Shown: piece by piece, positions 26,390 through 42,885 of the stretch
How the letters are laid out: each line of letters begins with the position of its first letter
Numbering within the stretch: position 1 is the first letter of the stretch
From: Hydrogenophilus thiooxidans
GTDB taxonomy: Bacteria > Pseudomonadota > Gammaproteobacteria > Burkholderiales > Rhodocyclaceae
Reading direction: 5' to 3'
Assembly (NCBI RefSeq): GCF_019049855.1
Contig: NZ_JAHLSY010000004.1
Coordinates: 86,495 to 150,494, forward strand
DNA length: 64,000 nucleotides
Position numbers and translations under genes: made by a program
The notes under the pieces: model-generated
What the model was told of the DNA's origin: nothing
The model's database searches: none
What the model saw: only the letters and a program-made list of their open reading frames with translations

Positions 26390-26430
26390 TGAGGTGCGTC
26401 AAAGACAGTCGTCCTTTTTTGTGCCATAGT
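26389..26430 (+). promoter_or_regulatory. FNR-type promoter of hemN
   Basis: TTGAGGTGCGTCAA (26389-26402) matches the FNR consensus at 8 of 10 positions. CATAGT at 26425-26430 is a -10, giving a start near 26437 with the box centred at -41.5. The left edge of the box touches the fnr start codon, where bound Fnr would block fnr expression. Confidence 0.65.
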
Positions 26431-26465
26431 ATCGGATTGTGATCGAGTCCGCAAGGAGCGTGACC

Positions 26466-27860
26466 GTGAGTCACTTTTCGCAAACGGTGGTCTTCGACCC
26501 GGAGTTGATTCGCCGTTTCGATATCGCAGGGCCGCGTTACACCTCTTACCCCACGGCCGACCGTTTCGTCGAGGCGTTTGGTCCAGAGGCGTACGGAGAA
26601 GCTCTGGCCAGTCGAGCCGTTGCTGGGGCGCAGCGGCCGCTTTCGCTCTACGTCCATATTCCGTACTGCAACACCATCTGCTACTACTGTGCGTGCAACA
26701 AGATCATCACCAAAGACCATTCCCGTTCGTCGCGTTATCTCGATTACTTGGAACGGGAGATGGCGCTCGTTGCCGAAAAGCTCACCGGCAGCCGTACGGT
26801 TGCGCAGTTACACTTTGGCGGCGGCACCCCTACCTTTTTGCACGAATCGGAGCTGCGTCGGCTGTGGGCTGCGATTCGGCGCACCTTCACCTTGATCGAG
26901 CACGGGGAGTATTCGATCGAGGTCGACCCCCGCAAGGTGGGCCGCGAGCAGGTTTTTTTGTTGCGCGAACTCGGGTTCAACCGCATGAGTATCGGGGTGC
27001 AAGATTTCGATCCCGTGGTGCAACGTGCGGTGAACCGCGTGCAATCGCTGGAAGAGACGCAAGGGGTGTTGGAAGCGGCACGGCAGGCGGGGTTTCATTC
27101 GGTGAGTTTCGATCTGATTTACGGGTTGCCGCATCAATCGGTCGCGCGCTTTGCCAAAACGCTCGACGCGGTGATCGCGCTCGCGCCGGATCGGCTGTCG
27201 CTCTACAGTTACGCCCATCTGCCACGTCTCTTCATGCCGCAGCGCCGAATCGACGAAGCGACACTACCCAGCGCAGCGGAGAAATTGGCGATTCTCAAGA
27301 TGGCGATCGAACGGCTGACCGACGCGGGGTATGTCTATATCGGGATGGATCACTTCGCCAAACCGGAAGACGAGTTGGCTGTGGCGCAGCGCGAAGGGCG
27401 GCTGCATCGCAATTTTCAGGGGTATTCGACGCACGCCGAATGCGATTTGGTCGCACTGGGGATTTCGGCAATCAGTAAGATCGGTCCTTATTACGCGCAA
27501 AACCACAAAACGGAAGAGCCTTATTACGACGCGCTCGACCGGGGTGAGTTGCCAACGCTGCGCGGGGTGGCGATGAGCCCGGACGATGTGTTGCGCCGCT
27601 CGATCATCCAGGCGTTGATGTGCCACTTCGAGCTTTCGATCGACGCGGTCGAAGAGGCCAATTTGATCGACTTTGCGCACTACTTTGCGCCGGAGTTGGC
27701 CGATTTGCGCGAGATGGAAGCAGCCGGGCTGGTGACGGTGGGCGATCGTTGGATTACCGTGTTGCCGAAAGGTCGCCTGTTGGTGCGGGCGATCGCGATG
27801 GTCTTCGACCGCTACCTGCGCGCCGACCGCGAGCGCACCCGCTATTCGAAAGTGATCTGA
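26466..27860 (+). CDS. hemN: oxygen-independent coproporphyrinogen III oxidase
   Basis: A 464-residue radical-SAM enzyme of heme synthesis used when oxygen is scarce. The cluster-binding motif is [14 protein letters not shown] (CxxxCxxC), preceded by the HemN start [17 protein letters not shown]. The GGGTP SAM motif and EVDPR are also present, as is the C-terminal HemN domain. GTG at 26466 is preferred because AAGGAG lies 7 bases upstream. It is driven by an FNR-type promoter and is followed by a SafE-like gene that probably shares its mRNA. Confidence 0.95.
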   Translation: MSHFSQTVVFDPELIRRFDIAGPRYTSYPTADRFVEAFGPEAYGEALASRAVAGAQRPLSLYVHIPYCNTICYYCACNKIITKDHSRSSRYLDYLEREMALVAEKLTGSRTVAQLHFGGGTPTFLHESELRRLWAAIRRTFTLIEHGEYSIEVDPRKVGREQVFLLRELGFNRMSIGVQDFDPVVQRAVNRVQSLEETQGVLEAARQAGFHSVSFDLIYGLPHQSVARFAKTLDAVIALAPDRLSLYSYAHLPRLFMPQRRIDEATLPSAAEKLAILKMAIERLTDAGYVYIGMDHFAKPEDELAVAQREGRLHRNFQGYSTHAECDLVALGISAISKIGPYYAQNHKTEEPYYDALDRGELPTLRGVAMSPDDVLRRSIIQALMCHFELSIDAVEEANLIDFAHYFAPELADLREMEAAGLVTVGDRWITVLPKGRLLVRAIAMVFDRYLRADRERTRYSKVI

Positions 27861-27871
27861 GCGGGGGATTT

Positions 27872-28594
27872 GTGGGGTCGGTTGGCGGTTATCTGGCGGT
27901 ATTCCTCATCGGTCTCTTGGGCGGTGTGCACTGCTTCGGCATGTGCGGCGGGATCGTCGGGGCGTTGTCGCTGCAGACGAACCCTACCGCGGGTAGTGGC
28001 CCGGCGCGGTGGCTTTTGCACCTGACCTACAATCTGGCGCGGATCACCACCTATACCGTGTTGGGCGCGGTGCTTGGCGGTTTGGGGGCGATCGCGACTG
28101 TTCTCGAATCGGTGCTGCCCATTCAATTGGGGCTCTACGTGGTCGCAAACGGTCTGCTGATCGCGATGGGGCTCTATCTGTTGGGGCAGACGCGTTGGTT
28201 GGCGCCGGTCGAGCGCATAGGCCAGTTGCTGTGGGTCCGGGTGCAACCGCTGACCCACCGACTCTTACCGGTCCGGTCGATCCCTCAGGCGGCGCTCCTG
28301 GGCGGCCTCTGGGGGTTTCTCCCCTGTGGCTTGGTCTATAGTGTGCTCGCCACCGCGCTGATGAGCGGCAGTGCCGAACGGGGTGCGCTGGTGATGTTGG
28401 CGTTCGGGGTCGGGACGTTGCCCAATTTGTTGCTGGCTGGCTTGATGTTCCAGCGTTTCCGGCGTTGGGCACAGCATCCGCGGGCGCGGTGGGGCGCGGG
28501 CCTCGTCGTGATCGCGTTCGGGTTGTGGGGGTTGTGGCGCGCACCGGAACTGGGCGGTGCGATCTGGCAAGGGGTGGTCTGTCATACGCCGTGA
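27872..28594 (+). CDS. sulfite exporter TauE/SafE-family (UreH-like) membrane protein
   Basis: A 240-residue protein with about six transmembrane helices. It begins GYLAVFLIGLLGGVHCFGMCGGIVGAL; the HCxGMCGG motif defines the branch of the family found beside hemN and cco genes. A second Pro/Cys motif, GFLPCGLVYSVL, lies in the middle. Members of this branch are thought to act in copper or heme handling for cbb3 oxidase, although none of that can be read from the sequence alone. It starts with GTG 11 bases after hemN. Confidence 0.82.
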   Translation: MGSVGGYLAVFLIGLLGGVHCFGMCGGIVGALSLQTNPTAGSGPARWLLHLTYNLARITTYTVLGAVLGGLGAIATVLESVLPIQLGLYVVANGLLIAMGLYLLGQTRWLAPVERIGQLLWVRVQPLTHRLLPVRSIPQAALLGGLWGFLPCGLVYSVLATALMSGSAERGALVMLAFGVGTLPNLLLAGLMFQRFRRWAQHPRARWGAGLVVIAFGLWGLWRAPELGGAIWQGVVCHTP

Positions 28595-28650
28595 GGGGAT
28601 CGTTCGCGCGTTGCACACGAGCGGTGGCTGGGTTTGGCGGGCTTTGCCCG

Positions 28651-28656
28651 TATAAT
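28651..28656 (+). promoter_or_regulatory. -10 element of the ppa promoter
   Basis: TATAAT, 41 bases before the ppa start. A weak -35-like CTGGGT lies 17 bases upstream. Confidence 0.5.
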
Positions 28657-28691
28657 TGCACACGGTTTTTTAGCCACTAGGGAGTGATGTG

Positions 28692-29224
28692 ATGGCGTTT
28701 GAACGCGTTTCCGCTGGCAAAGACGTGCCGAACGATGTCAATGTGATCATCGAAATTCCGGCGCAGGCCGACCCGATCAAGTTCGAAATCGACAAAGACA
28801 GCGACGCAATCTTCGTCGATCGCTTCATGGGGACGTCGATGCGTTACCCCCTCAACTATGGGTATATTCCCCATACCCTCTCCGACGACGGCGATCCGGT
28901 GGATGTGCTGGTGATGACGCCGTTTCCGGTTCCGCCGGGGGTAGTGATTCGCTGCCGCCCGGTTGGGATCTTGAAGATGGAGGATGAGAGCGGGGTCGAT
29001 GCGAAGGTGATCGCTGTGCCGGTAAGTAAATTGACGCCGCTCTACGACACGATCCAGTCGCTCGACGATTGTCCCAAATTGATCCTCGAGCAGGTGAAAC
29101 ATTTCTTCGAGCACTACAAGGATCTCGAGCCGGGCAAGTGGGTGAAGGTCACGGGCTGGGGTGGCGTCGATGAGGCGAAAGCCGAGATCCTGAACGGCGT
29201 CAAAAACGCGGCGAAATCACGGGA

Positions 29225-29228
<4 letters not shown>
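28692..29228 (+). CDS. ppa: inorganic pyrophosphatase
   Basis: A 178-residue family I pyrophosphatase that hydrolyses PPi to drive biosynthesis. Active-site blocks are [25 protein letters not shown], and the signature [13 protein letters not shown] with three metal-binding Asp. Length and blocks match E. coli Ppa. ATG at 28692 is used; a GTG one codon earlier is possible. Confidence 0.96.
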
Positions 29229-31208
<1,980 letters not shown>

Positions 31209-31278
31209 GCGCGCGAGGTGGTGCGGTGCTACTCGGGGGCAGTGGGCGCGAAGTGGGCTTACCCGTCACGAAGTAAGC

Positions 31279-33008
<1,730 letters not shown>

Positions 33009-35378
33009 CTATTCGGTTGTGGTGAAAGGGATTTCGCTCAGCGGCGGAGTGGGTTCGACGGCGCGCGGGCCGACGTTCGCTTCGGCAACGGTGAGCGCGG
33101 TCATATTGACGATGCGTCGCACCGTCGAAGTCGCGGTGAGGATATGGACCGGTTTGGCAACACCCAGCAGCATCGGCCCGATTGCGATGCCGTTCCCAGC
33201 AGCGGTCTTGAGGAGATTGTACGCGATATTCGCGGCATCGATGTTCGGCAGGACCAACAGGTTGGCTTCGCCGGTTAGCGTCGAGCGCGGCATGAGTTCC
33301 GCGCGCATCGTGGGGTCGAGCGCGATGTCGCCGTGCATTTCCCCGTCGACCTCGAGCCACGGCGCGATCTCGCGCAAGATTGTGAGGGCATTGCGCATTT
33401 TCACGGCGCTTGCGGCATCCGACGAACCAAAATTGGAGTGGGAAAGGAGCGCCGCTTTGGGGGTGATGCCGAAACGCATCATCTTGCGCGCGGCCATGCG
33501 GGTGATTTCCGCGATCTGCTCCGCGGTGGGGTCATTGTTGATGTGGGTATCGACCAAAAAGAGCTGGCGGTTGGGCAACAAAAGCGCGTTCATCGCGGCG
33601 TAGCAGGTGGCGCCGGGGCGTTTGCCGATCACCTGATCGATGTAGTTGAGGTGCATCGTGGGCACACCCCACGTACCGCAGATGAGGCCATGGACTTCCC
33701 AATGGCGAAGAAGCATCGCGCCAATGAGCGTATGCCGTCGCCGCATTTCGATCTTCGCCAGTTGAGGTGTGACGCCGCGCCGCTCCATGATCTGGTGGTA
33801 CTCTTGCCAGAGTGCGCGATAGCGCGGATCGTTTTCGACGTTCACCACTTCGTAGTCGACCCCTTCGCGCAGGCGCAGACCGAAGCGTTCGATCCGCTGG
33901 GCGATCACTGCGGGGCGGCCGATGAGCACCGGTCGCGCAATGCCTTCGTCGACCACCACTTGCGCTGCGCGCAGCACGCGCTCCTCTTCGCCTTCGGCGT
34001 AGGCAATCTTCTTGAATTTCGCGCGTTTCGCGATCGCATAGACCGGTTTCATCAAGGTGCCGGAGGCATAGACGAAGTTCTGGAGCCGTTCGCGATAGGC
34101 GTCGAAATCGTCGATTGGGCGCGTCGCGACGCCGCTTGCGATCGCAGCTTGCGCGACCGCCGGGGCGATGGTGAGCATCAAACGGGGGTCGAACGGTTTG
34201 GGGATGAGGTAGTCGGGGCCAAAACGGAGCTTTTCCCCCGCGTAGGCGGCGGCGACCACTTCGTTCTCTTCGGCTTGCGCGAGTGTCGCGATCGCTTGCA
34301 CCGCCGCGATCTCCATTTCGTCGGTGATCGTGGTCGCGCCCACATCGAGTGCGCCGCGGAAGAGGTAGGGAAAGCAGAGGACATTATTGACCTGGTTGGG
34401 ATAGTCGCTACGGCCGGTGGCGAGAATCGCGTCCGGTCGAACCGCTTTCGCGGCTTCCGGCAGGATTTCTGGGGTTGGGTTGGCCAGCGCGAAGATGATC
34501 GGTTTTTCCGCCATCTTCGCCACCATCTCGGGCTTGAGGACGCCACCTGCGGAAAGCCCCAGGAAAATGTCGGCCCCTTCGATGACTTCGGCAAGGGTGC
34601 GCGCCACGGTTTTTTGGGCGAACTGCGCTTTATCGGGGTCCATCAGTTCGGTACGGCCTTCATAGACCACGCCTGCGATGTCGGTTACCCAGATGTTGGC
34701 TTTCGGAAGACCCAGTTTGACGAGCAGGTTGAGGCACGCAAGCGCCGCAGCGCCCGCCCCGGCAGTGACCAATTTGACCTGGTCGATCGACTTGCCCGTC
34801 AGGGTGAGTGCGTTCAACAGCGCCGCCGCGACGACGATCGCGGTACCGTGCTGGTCGTCGTGAAAGACAGGGATTTTCAGACGTTCGCGCAACCTACGTT
34901 CGACGAGGAAGCAGTCCGGAGCTTTGATGTCTTCGAGGTTGATCCCCCCGAAAGACGGTTCCAGCGCGGCGATGACTTCGACCAATTTTTCCGGGTCTTT
35001 TTCGTTGATTTCGAGATCGATCGCGTCGATGCCGGCAAATTTTTTGAACAGGACCGCTTTGCCCTCCATCACTGGTTTCGCGGCAAGCGGCCCGATCTCC
35101 CCGAGTCCCAGGACCGCGGTGCCGTTGGTGATGATCGCAACGAGGTTGCTGCGGTTGGTGTAGCGGGCGGCGGCGCTCGGGTCTTCGACGATCGCTTCGC
35201 ACGGCGCGGCGACGCCGGGTGAATAGGCGAGCGCGAGATCGCGCTGGTTCGACAGCGCTTTGGTGGGGACGATGGCCCATTTTCCGGGGGTGGGATGTTC
35301 GTGGTAGTCGAGCGCAGCGCGCTTCAATTCCTCACGCGCTTGCTGCACGGCTTCGGGGCCTGTGGTCGATTGCGTCAC
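33009..35378 (-). CDS. maeB: NADP-dependent malic enzyme with phosphotransacetylase-like domain
   Basis: A 789-residue two-part protein. The N-terminal ~430 residues are malic enzyme ([47 protein letters not shown], with the Tyr/Lys/Asp catalytic set). The C-terminal ~330 residues resemble phosphate acetyltransferase and act as an acetyl-CoA-responsive regulatory domain. It decarboxylates malate to pyruvate and makes NADPH. It is divergent from ftsK; a TAAAAT-type -10 lies upstream on the minus strand. Confidence 0.95.
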   Translation of the reverse strand: MTQSTTGPEAVQQAREELKRAALDYHEHPTPGKWAIVPTKALSNQRDLALAYSPGVAAPCEAIVEDPSAAARYTNRSNLVAIITNGTAVLGLGEIGPLAAKPVMEGKAVLFKKFAGIDAIDLEINEKDPEKLVEVIAALEPSFGGINLEDIKAPDCFLVERRLRERLKIPVFHDDQHGTAIVVAAALLNALTLTGKSIDQVKLVTAGAGAAALACLNLLVKLGLPKANIWVTDIAGVVYEGRTELMDPDKAQFAQKTVARTLAEVIEGADIFLGLSAGGVLKPEMVAKMAEKPIIFALANPTPEILPEAAKAVRPDAILATGRSDYPNQVNNVLCFPYLFRGALDVGATTITDEMEIAAVQAIATLAQAEENEVVAAAYAGEKLRFGPDYLIPKPFDPRLMLTIAPAVAQAAIASGVATRPIDDFDAYRERLQNFVYASGTLMKPVYAIAKRAKFKKIAYAEGEEERVLRAAQVVVDEGIARPVLIGRPAVIAQRIERFGLRLREGVDYEVVNVENDPRYRALWQEYHQIMERRGVTPQLAKIEMRRRHTLIGAMLLRHWEVHGLICGTWGVPTMHLNYIDQVIGKRPGATCYAAMNALLLPNRQLFLVDTHINNDPTAEQIAEITRMAARKMMRFGITPKAALLSHSNFGSSDAASAVKMRNALTILREIAPWLEVDGEMHGDIALDPTMRAELMPRSTLTGEANLLVLPNIDAANIAYNLLKTAAGNGIAIGPMLLGVAKPVHILTATSTVRRIVNMTALTVAEANVGPRAVEPTPPLSEIPFTTTE

Positions 35379-35478
35379 AATGTCACTCCCTGAGTTCGGA
35401 AGGTGGCGAAACGAGCGATTTTAGTACGAGCGGTTTGGCTGTGTGCGGTTGAGAAAGTTCGTACTCGATTGCGCTCGG

Positions 35479-35484
35479 TATAAT
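35479..35484 (+). promoter_or_regulatory. -10 element of the ftsK promoter
   Basis: TATAAT with a predicted start near 35491. It decides against using the open frame upstream of 35491 as coding sequence. Confidence 0.55.
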
Positions 35485-35520
35485 AGCCTGTTGTTGTGCG
35501 ATCGACGAAATGGCGCGGTT

Positions 35521-38079
35521 TTGACGAAGAGACGTTTCGCCCGCTTGCTCCATGAGGGGAGTTGGCTGCTTTTGGCAGCGGTGGGCGCCTATTTTGCGCT
35601 CGTTCTGCTCGGGTACCATCCGGAAGATCCAGGGTGGTCGAAAAGCGGGACGGCGCTCACGGTCCAGAATCCGGGCGGGCGGCTCGGTGCCTGGATTGCC
35701 GATCTGTGGTTTTTCACCTTCGGTTGGTCGGCGCTGTGGTGGATCGGGCTCTTCGTCCGTGGCGTGGTGGGGTGGTGGCGCGCTTTTACCCATCGTGCGC
35801 TGGAAAAGGGCGACGCGCATCTGGACGGTTCGTTAGCTGACTGGTGGCATTGGCGATGGTCGTGGGCAGGTACCACACTGGGTTTCCTGCTGTTGCAGGT
35901 GAGTTCCAGTGCGCTGGAATTTTTGCGCTTTCACCGTTTTGGCGACAGCCTGCCGCAAGGGGCGGGGGGGGCGCTTGGGCACGCACTGGGTCAATTCGTT
36001 GCGTTGCGGTTGGGGTTTGTGGGCGGAACGTTGCTTTTGCTGGCGCTTTTTCTGGTCGGGTTTAGCCTAACCTGGGGGGTGAGTTGGGGCGAAGTCACGG
36101 AAGCCATCGGGCGGTGGCTGGAGGCGCATTGGCGCCGGTGGCAGGAGGGCAGAACGGGGCGGGCAGAGGCCTCCTCGACGGTGGCGCGGATGGGTATCCC
36201 CAATCTGCGGGGGGTGTGGCGACAAGGGGTTCATCACCTGCACCAGGCAGTTTTGGGGGCGGCTCGTGCGCTGCACGCATTGGGGTGGCGCCTTATGCAG
36301 CGCGCCAAACGATTGGCACAACCGCCGACGGCGTTTGGGCCGATCGAGGAGCCGCGCTGGGCGGCGGCGTCCTCGCTCGACGCCTCCGGTGCGGACGAGG
36401 TGTCGGACGTTGTTGCACCGTTGCCGACGGGTGGCGATGAGCCGGATCGCACGGAACCCGAAGCCGTCGTGAAGCCGGAAATGCCCACCGCATCGGTTGC
36501 GTCCCAAACGCCCGTTGCTTCGGAGCGGATTCCGGCTGAAGTCCACCCGCCCCGCGTTCAGGGGGCAGTGGAAAAAGGGGCACGCCTGGCGCCGAAACCG
36601 GGGGATTCCCCCATTCCGCCGCTTGCGCTCCTTGACCAGCCAAAGCCGCAACCCAACTCGGTGACGCCAGAGCAGATCGCAAAGACCTCGCAGCTGATCG
36701 AGGCGAAATTGGCGGAATTCGGGGTGCGCGTCACGGTGGTGGGCGCAATCCCGGGTCCTGTGGTGACGCGCTACGAGATCGAGCCGGCCACTGGGGTGAA
36801 AGGGGCACAGATCGTCAATTTGGCGAAGGATTTGGCGCGCGCGCTTTCGCTGGTTTCGATTCGCGTGGTCGAGATCGTTCCCGGCAAGAGCTGTATGGCG
36901 CTCGAGGTTCCGAACCCTACGCGGCAGATCGTGCGGTTGCGGGAAGTGCTCGATGCTTCGGTCTATCGCAATGCCAAATCGCCTCTGACGGTGTGTCTGG
37001 GCAAAGATATCGGCGGTGCGCCGGTGGTGGCCGATCTGGCGAAGATGCCCCACCTCCTTGTAGCCGGAACGACCGGTTCCGGCAAATCGGTTGGGGTCAA
37101 TGCGATGATCTTGTCGCTGCTTTACAAATCGGGACCCGACGCGGTGCGGTTGATCATGATCGACCCGAAAATGCTCGAATTGTCGATCTACGAAGGAATT
37201 CCGCACCTTCTGGCGCCGGTGGTGACCGACATGCGGTTGGCGGCGCAGGCGCTCAACTGGTGTGTCGGTGAGATGGAGCGGCGCTATAAGCTGATGGCGG
37301 CGTTGGGCGTGCGCAACATCGCTGGGTTCAACGCGCTCATTACCGAAGCGGCCGCAAAGAAGGAGTACGTCCCTAACCCCTTCTCGCTTTCGCCGGAGCA
37401 TCCCGAGCCGCTCGAGAAGCTGCCGTATATCGTGGTCATCGTCGATGAATTCGCCGATTTGATGATGGTAGCGGGAAAGAAGATCGAGGAGCTGATCGCT
37501 CGCTTGGCGCAAAAGGCGCGCGCCGCGGGGATTCACCTGATCCTTGCGACGCAGCGTCCCTCGGTCGATGTGATCACGGGTCTGATCAAAGCGAACATCC
37601 CCACTCGGATTGCGTTTCAAGTCTCCTCCAAGGTCGATTCCCGAACGATCCTCGACCAGATGGGCGCAGAGGCGCTTCTTGGGATGGGCGATATGCTCTT
37701 TCTGGCACCCGGGATGGGGACACCGCAGCGGGTGCATGGGGCGTTCGTCGCCGACGACGAGGTGCATCGCGTGGTGAATTACCTCAAGCCCTTCGGGCCG
37801 CCGGAGTATGTCGACGCGATCACTGCCGATGACGACGACGCGCCAGGGTCGGAGTGGAGCGATGGCGCGGGGGATGCCGAGCGCGATCCCCTTTATGATC
37901 AGGCGGTCGAGATCGTCTTGCGGACGCGGCGTCCTTCGATCTCGCTGGTGCAGCGCCATCTGCGCATCGGCTATAACCGGGCGGCGCGCCTCATAGAGGC
38001 GATGGAGCAGGCGGGTTTGGTTTCGCCGCCAGAGGCGAATGGCAACCGCAAAGTGTTGGTACCGGAGCAAAACGGATGA
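35521..38079 (+). CDS. ftsK: DNA translocase FtsK
   Basis: About 852 residues. Four N-terminal membrane helices (to about residue 185) are followed by a Pro/Ala-rich linker and the motor: Walker A in [18 protein letters not shown], Walker B in [12 protein letters not shown], and a C-terminal gamma winged helix ([37 protein letters not shown], broken here as VLRTRRPS and [12 protein letters not shown]) that reads KOPS. It couples chromosome dimer resolution to cell division. The TTG at 35521 ([10 protein letters not shown]) is the likeliest start, since the TATAAT lies just upstream; TTGs at 35491 and 35494 are alternatives. First gene of ftsK-lolA-rarA-serS. Confidence 0.93.
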   Translation: MTKRRFARLLHEGSWLLLAAVGAYFALVLLGYHPEDPGWSKSGTALTVQNPGGRLGAWIADLWFFTFGWSALWWIGLFVRGVVGWWRAFTHRALEKGDAHLDGSLADWWHWRWSWAGTTLGFLLLQVSSSALEFLRFHRFGDSLPQGAGGALGHALGQFVALRLGFVGGTLLLLALFLVGFSLTWGVSWGEVTEAIGRWLEAHWRRWQEGRTGRAEASSTVARMGIPNLRGVWRQGVHHLHQAVLGAARALHALGWRLMQRAKRLAQPPTAFGPIEEPRWAAASSLDASGADEVSDVVAPLPTGGDEPDRTEPEAVVKPEMPTASVASQTPVASERIPAEVHPPRVQGAVEKGARLAPKPGDSPIPPLALLDQPKPQPNSVTPEQIAKTSQLIEAKLAEFGVRVTVVGAIPGPVVTRYEIEPATGVKGAQIVNLAKDLARALSLVSIRVVEIVPGKSCMALEVPNPTRQIVRLREVLDASVYRNAKSPLTVCLGKDIGGAPVVADLAKMPHLLVAGTTGSGKSVGVNAMILSLLYKSGPDAVRLIMIDPKMLELSIYEGIPHLLAPVVTDMRLAAQALNWCVGEMERRYKLMAALGVRNIAGFNALITEAAAKKEYVPNPFSLSPEHPEPLEKLPYIVVIVDEFADLMMVAGKKIEELIARLAQKARAAGIHLILATQRPSVDVITGLIKANIPTRIAFQVSSKVDSRTILDQMGAEALLGMGDMLFLAPGMGTPQRVHGAFVADDEVHRVVNYLKPFGPPEYVDAITADDDDAPGSEWSDGAGDAERDPLYDQAVEIVLRTRRPSISLVQRHLRIGYNRAARLIEAMEQAGLVSPPEANGNRKVLVPEQNG

Positions 38080-38770
38080 AGGCGTGTGGCGCAAAACGGT
38101 TTTTGAGGGGGTGGGTTGCGTTGCTTCTCTTTTCATTCGTGCTCATACCCCTAAGTGAGGCGCAATCGGCAGCGGACGAGCAGACGCAAAAGGCGTGGGC
38201 AACGCTCATCGCTTGGGGAGAAGGGGTTACCTCTGCAGAGGGGGTGTTTCGCCAGATCGAGCGCCGGAGTGACGGGCGGCGGCGGGAGTTGGAAGGGGTA
38301 TTCGCATTCGTCAAACCGTTACGTTTTCGTTGGACGATCGAGCGCCCTTTCGTGCAGGTGACCGTGAGTGACGGCACGACCCTCACCGTATGGGATCCAG
38401 AACTTCGCCAAGCCACGGTGCAGCCACTCGATCCTGCTGCGTTACGCGCCGGGCCACTCGCTTTTTTTCTGGCACCCGAGACGCTGCCCGAGAGATTCAC
38501 CTTGGAACGTTTTACCCAAGCAGGCGGGGTGCTTCGCTGGTCGTTACGGGCGCGAACCGATGACGCGGTGGTACGCCGCGTCGAGGTCACCATCGCAGAC
38601 GAGCGTCTGCGTGCGCTCACGATCGAAGACGCGTTGGGTCAGACGAGCGAATTGCTGTTTACCCGCTTCGAACGCACAATGCCGCAACCGGAAGCGTTCC
38701 AACTCACGTTGCCTCCGGACGCCGTCGTGTTGCGCACCCCGCAGGGTGCTGCTGCTGCGGAGACGCCGCG

Positions 38771-38774
<4 letters not shown>
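38076..38774 (+). CDS. lolA: outer-membrane lipoprotein carrier protein LolA
   Basis: A 232-residue periplasmic protein with signal peptide (cleavage near LSEAQSA). LolA ferries lipoproteins from LolCDE to LolB. The blocks [26 protein letters not shown] and [27 protein letters not shown] match the family. It overlaps ftsK by 4 bases and rarA by 4 bases. Confidence 0.92.
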
Positions 38775-41412
<2,638 letters not shown>

Positions 41413-41466
41413 CGCAAAAAGCGCGGCGCGGTCGGCGAGGTTTGGCTTCCCAGAAAGGAGTCATGC

Positions 41467-42591
41467 ATGGTATGGACGCTGGGCATCGCCACCGCGCCCG
41501 TTCCCGAAGAACGGCGACTTGCGCTCACCCCGGAGCTGGTCGCGAAGTATGAGCAGTTGGGCGCCAGCATTGTGCTCGCGAAAGGGGCGGGGCTTCGCGC
41601 CCACTGGCCCGATGCGGCCTTTGAAGGTGTCACGTGGGTCGATTCTCCACAGGCGGTTTTCGCTCGCGCCGATGTCGTGGCGTGCGTGATGCCGCCGACA
41701 CTCGACGAAATCGCAGCGATGCGTCCCGGTTCGGTGTTGGTGGGGGCGTTACGGCCTTGGGCGTCAGCGCAGCAGATCGACGCGCTATGTGCGCAGCGGG
41801 TCACCGCATTCGCGCTCGAATTGCTGCCGCGGATCACCCGTGCGCAGCCAATGGATATCCTGTCGTCGCAAGCCACCGTCGCGGGGTATGAAGCGGCGTT
41901 GATCGCTGCCGACCATGCGCCGAAATTCTTTCCGATGCTCACCTATGCCGCAGGGACGATCCGTCCCGCCAAGGTCTTCGTGATCGGTTGCGGTGTTGCG
42001 GGGTTGCAAGCGATCGCTACGGCCCGCCGCTTGGGGGCGATGGTCGAAGCGTACGACGTCCGTCCCGAAACGCGCGAACAAGTGCAGTCTCTGGGCGCGA
42101 AGTTCGTCGATACCGGGGTCGTTGCGGTTGGCGCGGGCGGTTACGCGCGCGAACTGACCGAAGCGGAGCAAGCGCAACAGGCCGCGGCTCTGAGCAAAGC
42201 GGTTGCTGCTGCCGACGTGGTGATCACCACGGCTTCGGTTCCGGGGCGTCCCGCGCCCAAAATCGTCACGCAGGAGATGCTGGCAGCGATGCGACCGGGT
42301 GCGGTCGTCGTTGACCTTGCCGCCGAACAGGGCGGGAACGTCGCAGGGACGGTGTTGGGAGAAAAACGGTGGATCGGTGACGTGCTGGTGATTGGACCGG
42401 CCTTCATCCAGAGCCGCATGCCGGTGCACGCCTCCGAAATGTTCGCCAAAAACGTCTGGCATTTTCTTGCCCCGCACGTTCAGGATGGTGCGCTCGCGTG
42501 GCAGTGGGAAGACGAGATCGTGACTGCGACGTGTATCACCCGCGATGGCGTGCTCGTCAATGAGCGCGTCCGGGAATGGTTGGGGAGGTAG
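41467..42591 (+). CDS. pntAA: NAD(P) transhydrogenase subunit alpha, part 1
   Basis: A 374-residue soluble domain I that binds NAD(H). Blocks: VPEERRLALTPELVAKYEQLGA, the RQD-loop-like region around MDILSSQATVAGYEAAL, the dinucleotide motif VFVIGCGVAGLQAIATARRLGA and VVVDLAAEQGGN. The alpha subunit is split into two genes, as in many alpha- and betaproteobacteria. Starts after AAAGGAG and leads the pntAA-AB-B operon, which makes NADPH from NADH using the proton gradient. Confidence 0.95.
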   Translation: MVWTLGIATAPVPEERRLALTPELVAKYEQLGASIVLAKGAGLRAHWPDAAFEGVTWVDSPQAVFARADVVACVMPPTLDEIAAMRPGSVLVGALRPWASAQQIDALCAQRVTAFALELLPRITRAQPMDILSSQATVAGYEAALIAADHAPKFFPMLTYAAGTIRPAKVFVIGCGVAGLQAIATARRLGAMVEAYDVRPETREQVQSLGAKFVDTGVVAVGAGGYARELTEAEQAQQAAALSKAVAAADVVITTASVPGRPAPKIVTQEMLAAMRPGAVVVDLAAEQGGNVAGTVLGEKRWIGDVLVIGPAFIQSRMPVHASEMFAKNVWHFLAPHVQDGALAWQWEDEIVTATCITRDGVLVNERVREWLGR

Positions 42592-42597
42592 CAGCGA

Positions 42598-42885
42598 ATG
42601 GATGGCATCTCTGCGCTCTTTATTTTCATGCTGGCAGCTGTCGCTGGGTACGAAATCATTGCCCGCGTGCCGGTGATCCTCCACACGCCGTTGATGTCCG
42701 GTTCGAACTTCGTCCACGGCATCGTCCTCGTCGGAGCGATGGTGGTGTTGGGCCACGCCGAAGGGGCGCTCGAGACCGCGATCGGCGTACTCGCGGTAGC
42801 GCTGGGTGCGGCGAACGCCGTCGGGGGGTATGTCGTGACCGATCGCATGCTTGCGATGTTCCAGAAAAAGGGGGACAAGCAGTGA
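42598..42885 (+). CDS. pntAB: NAD(P) transhydrogenase subunit alpha, part 2
   Basis: A 95-residue membrane protein with three helices and the family sequence YEIIARVPVILHTPLMSGSNFVHGIVLVGAM, the channel-forming part of the split alpha subunit. It starts 6 bases after pntAA and overlaps pntB by 4 bases. Confidence 0.95.
   Translation: MDGISALFIFMLAAVAGYEIIARVPVILHTPLMSGSNFVHGIVLVGAMVVLGHAEGALETAIGVLAVALGAANAVGGYVVTDRMLAMFQKKGDKQ

Noticed and set aside
33333..35222. 629-codon frame antisense to maeB
   Set aside because: Shadow of the malic enzyme gene; no start signals or domain.
36067..38136. 689-codon frame antisense to ftsK
   Set aside because: Arg/His-rich shadow of a clear FtsK motor domain.
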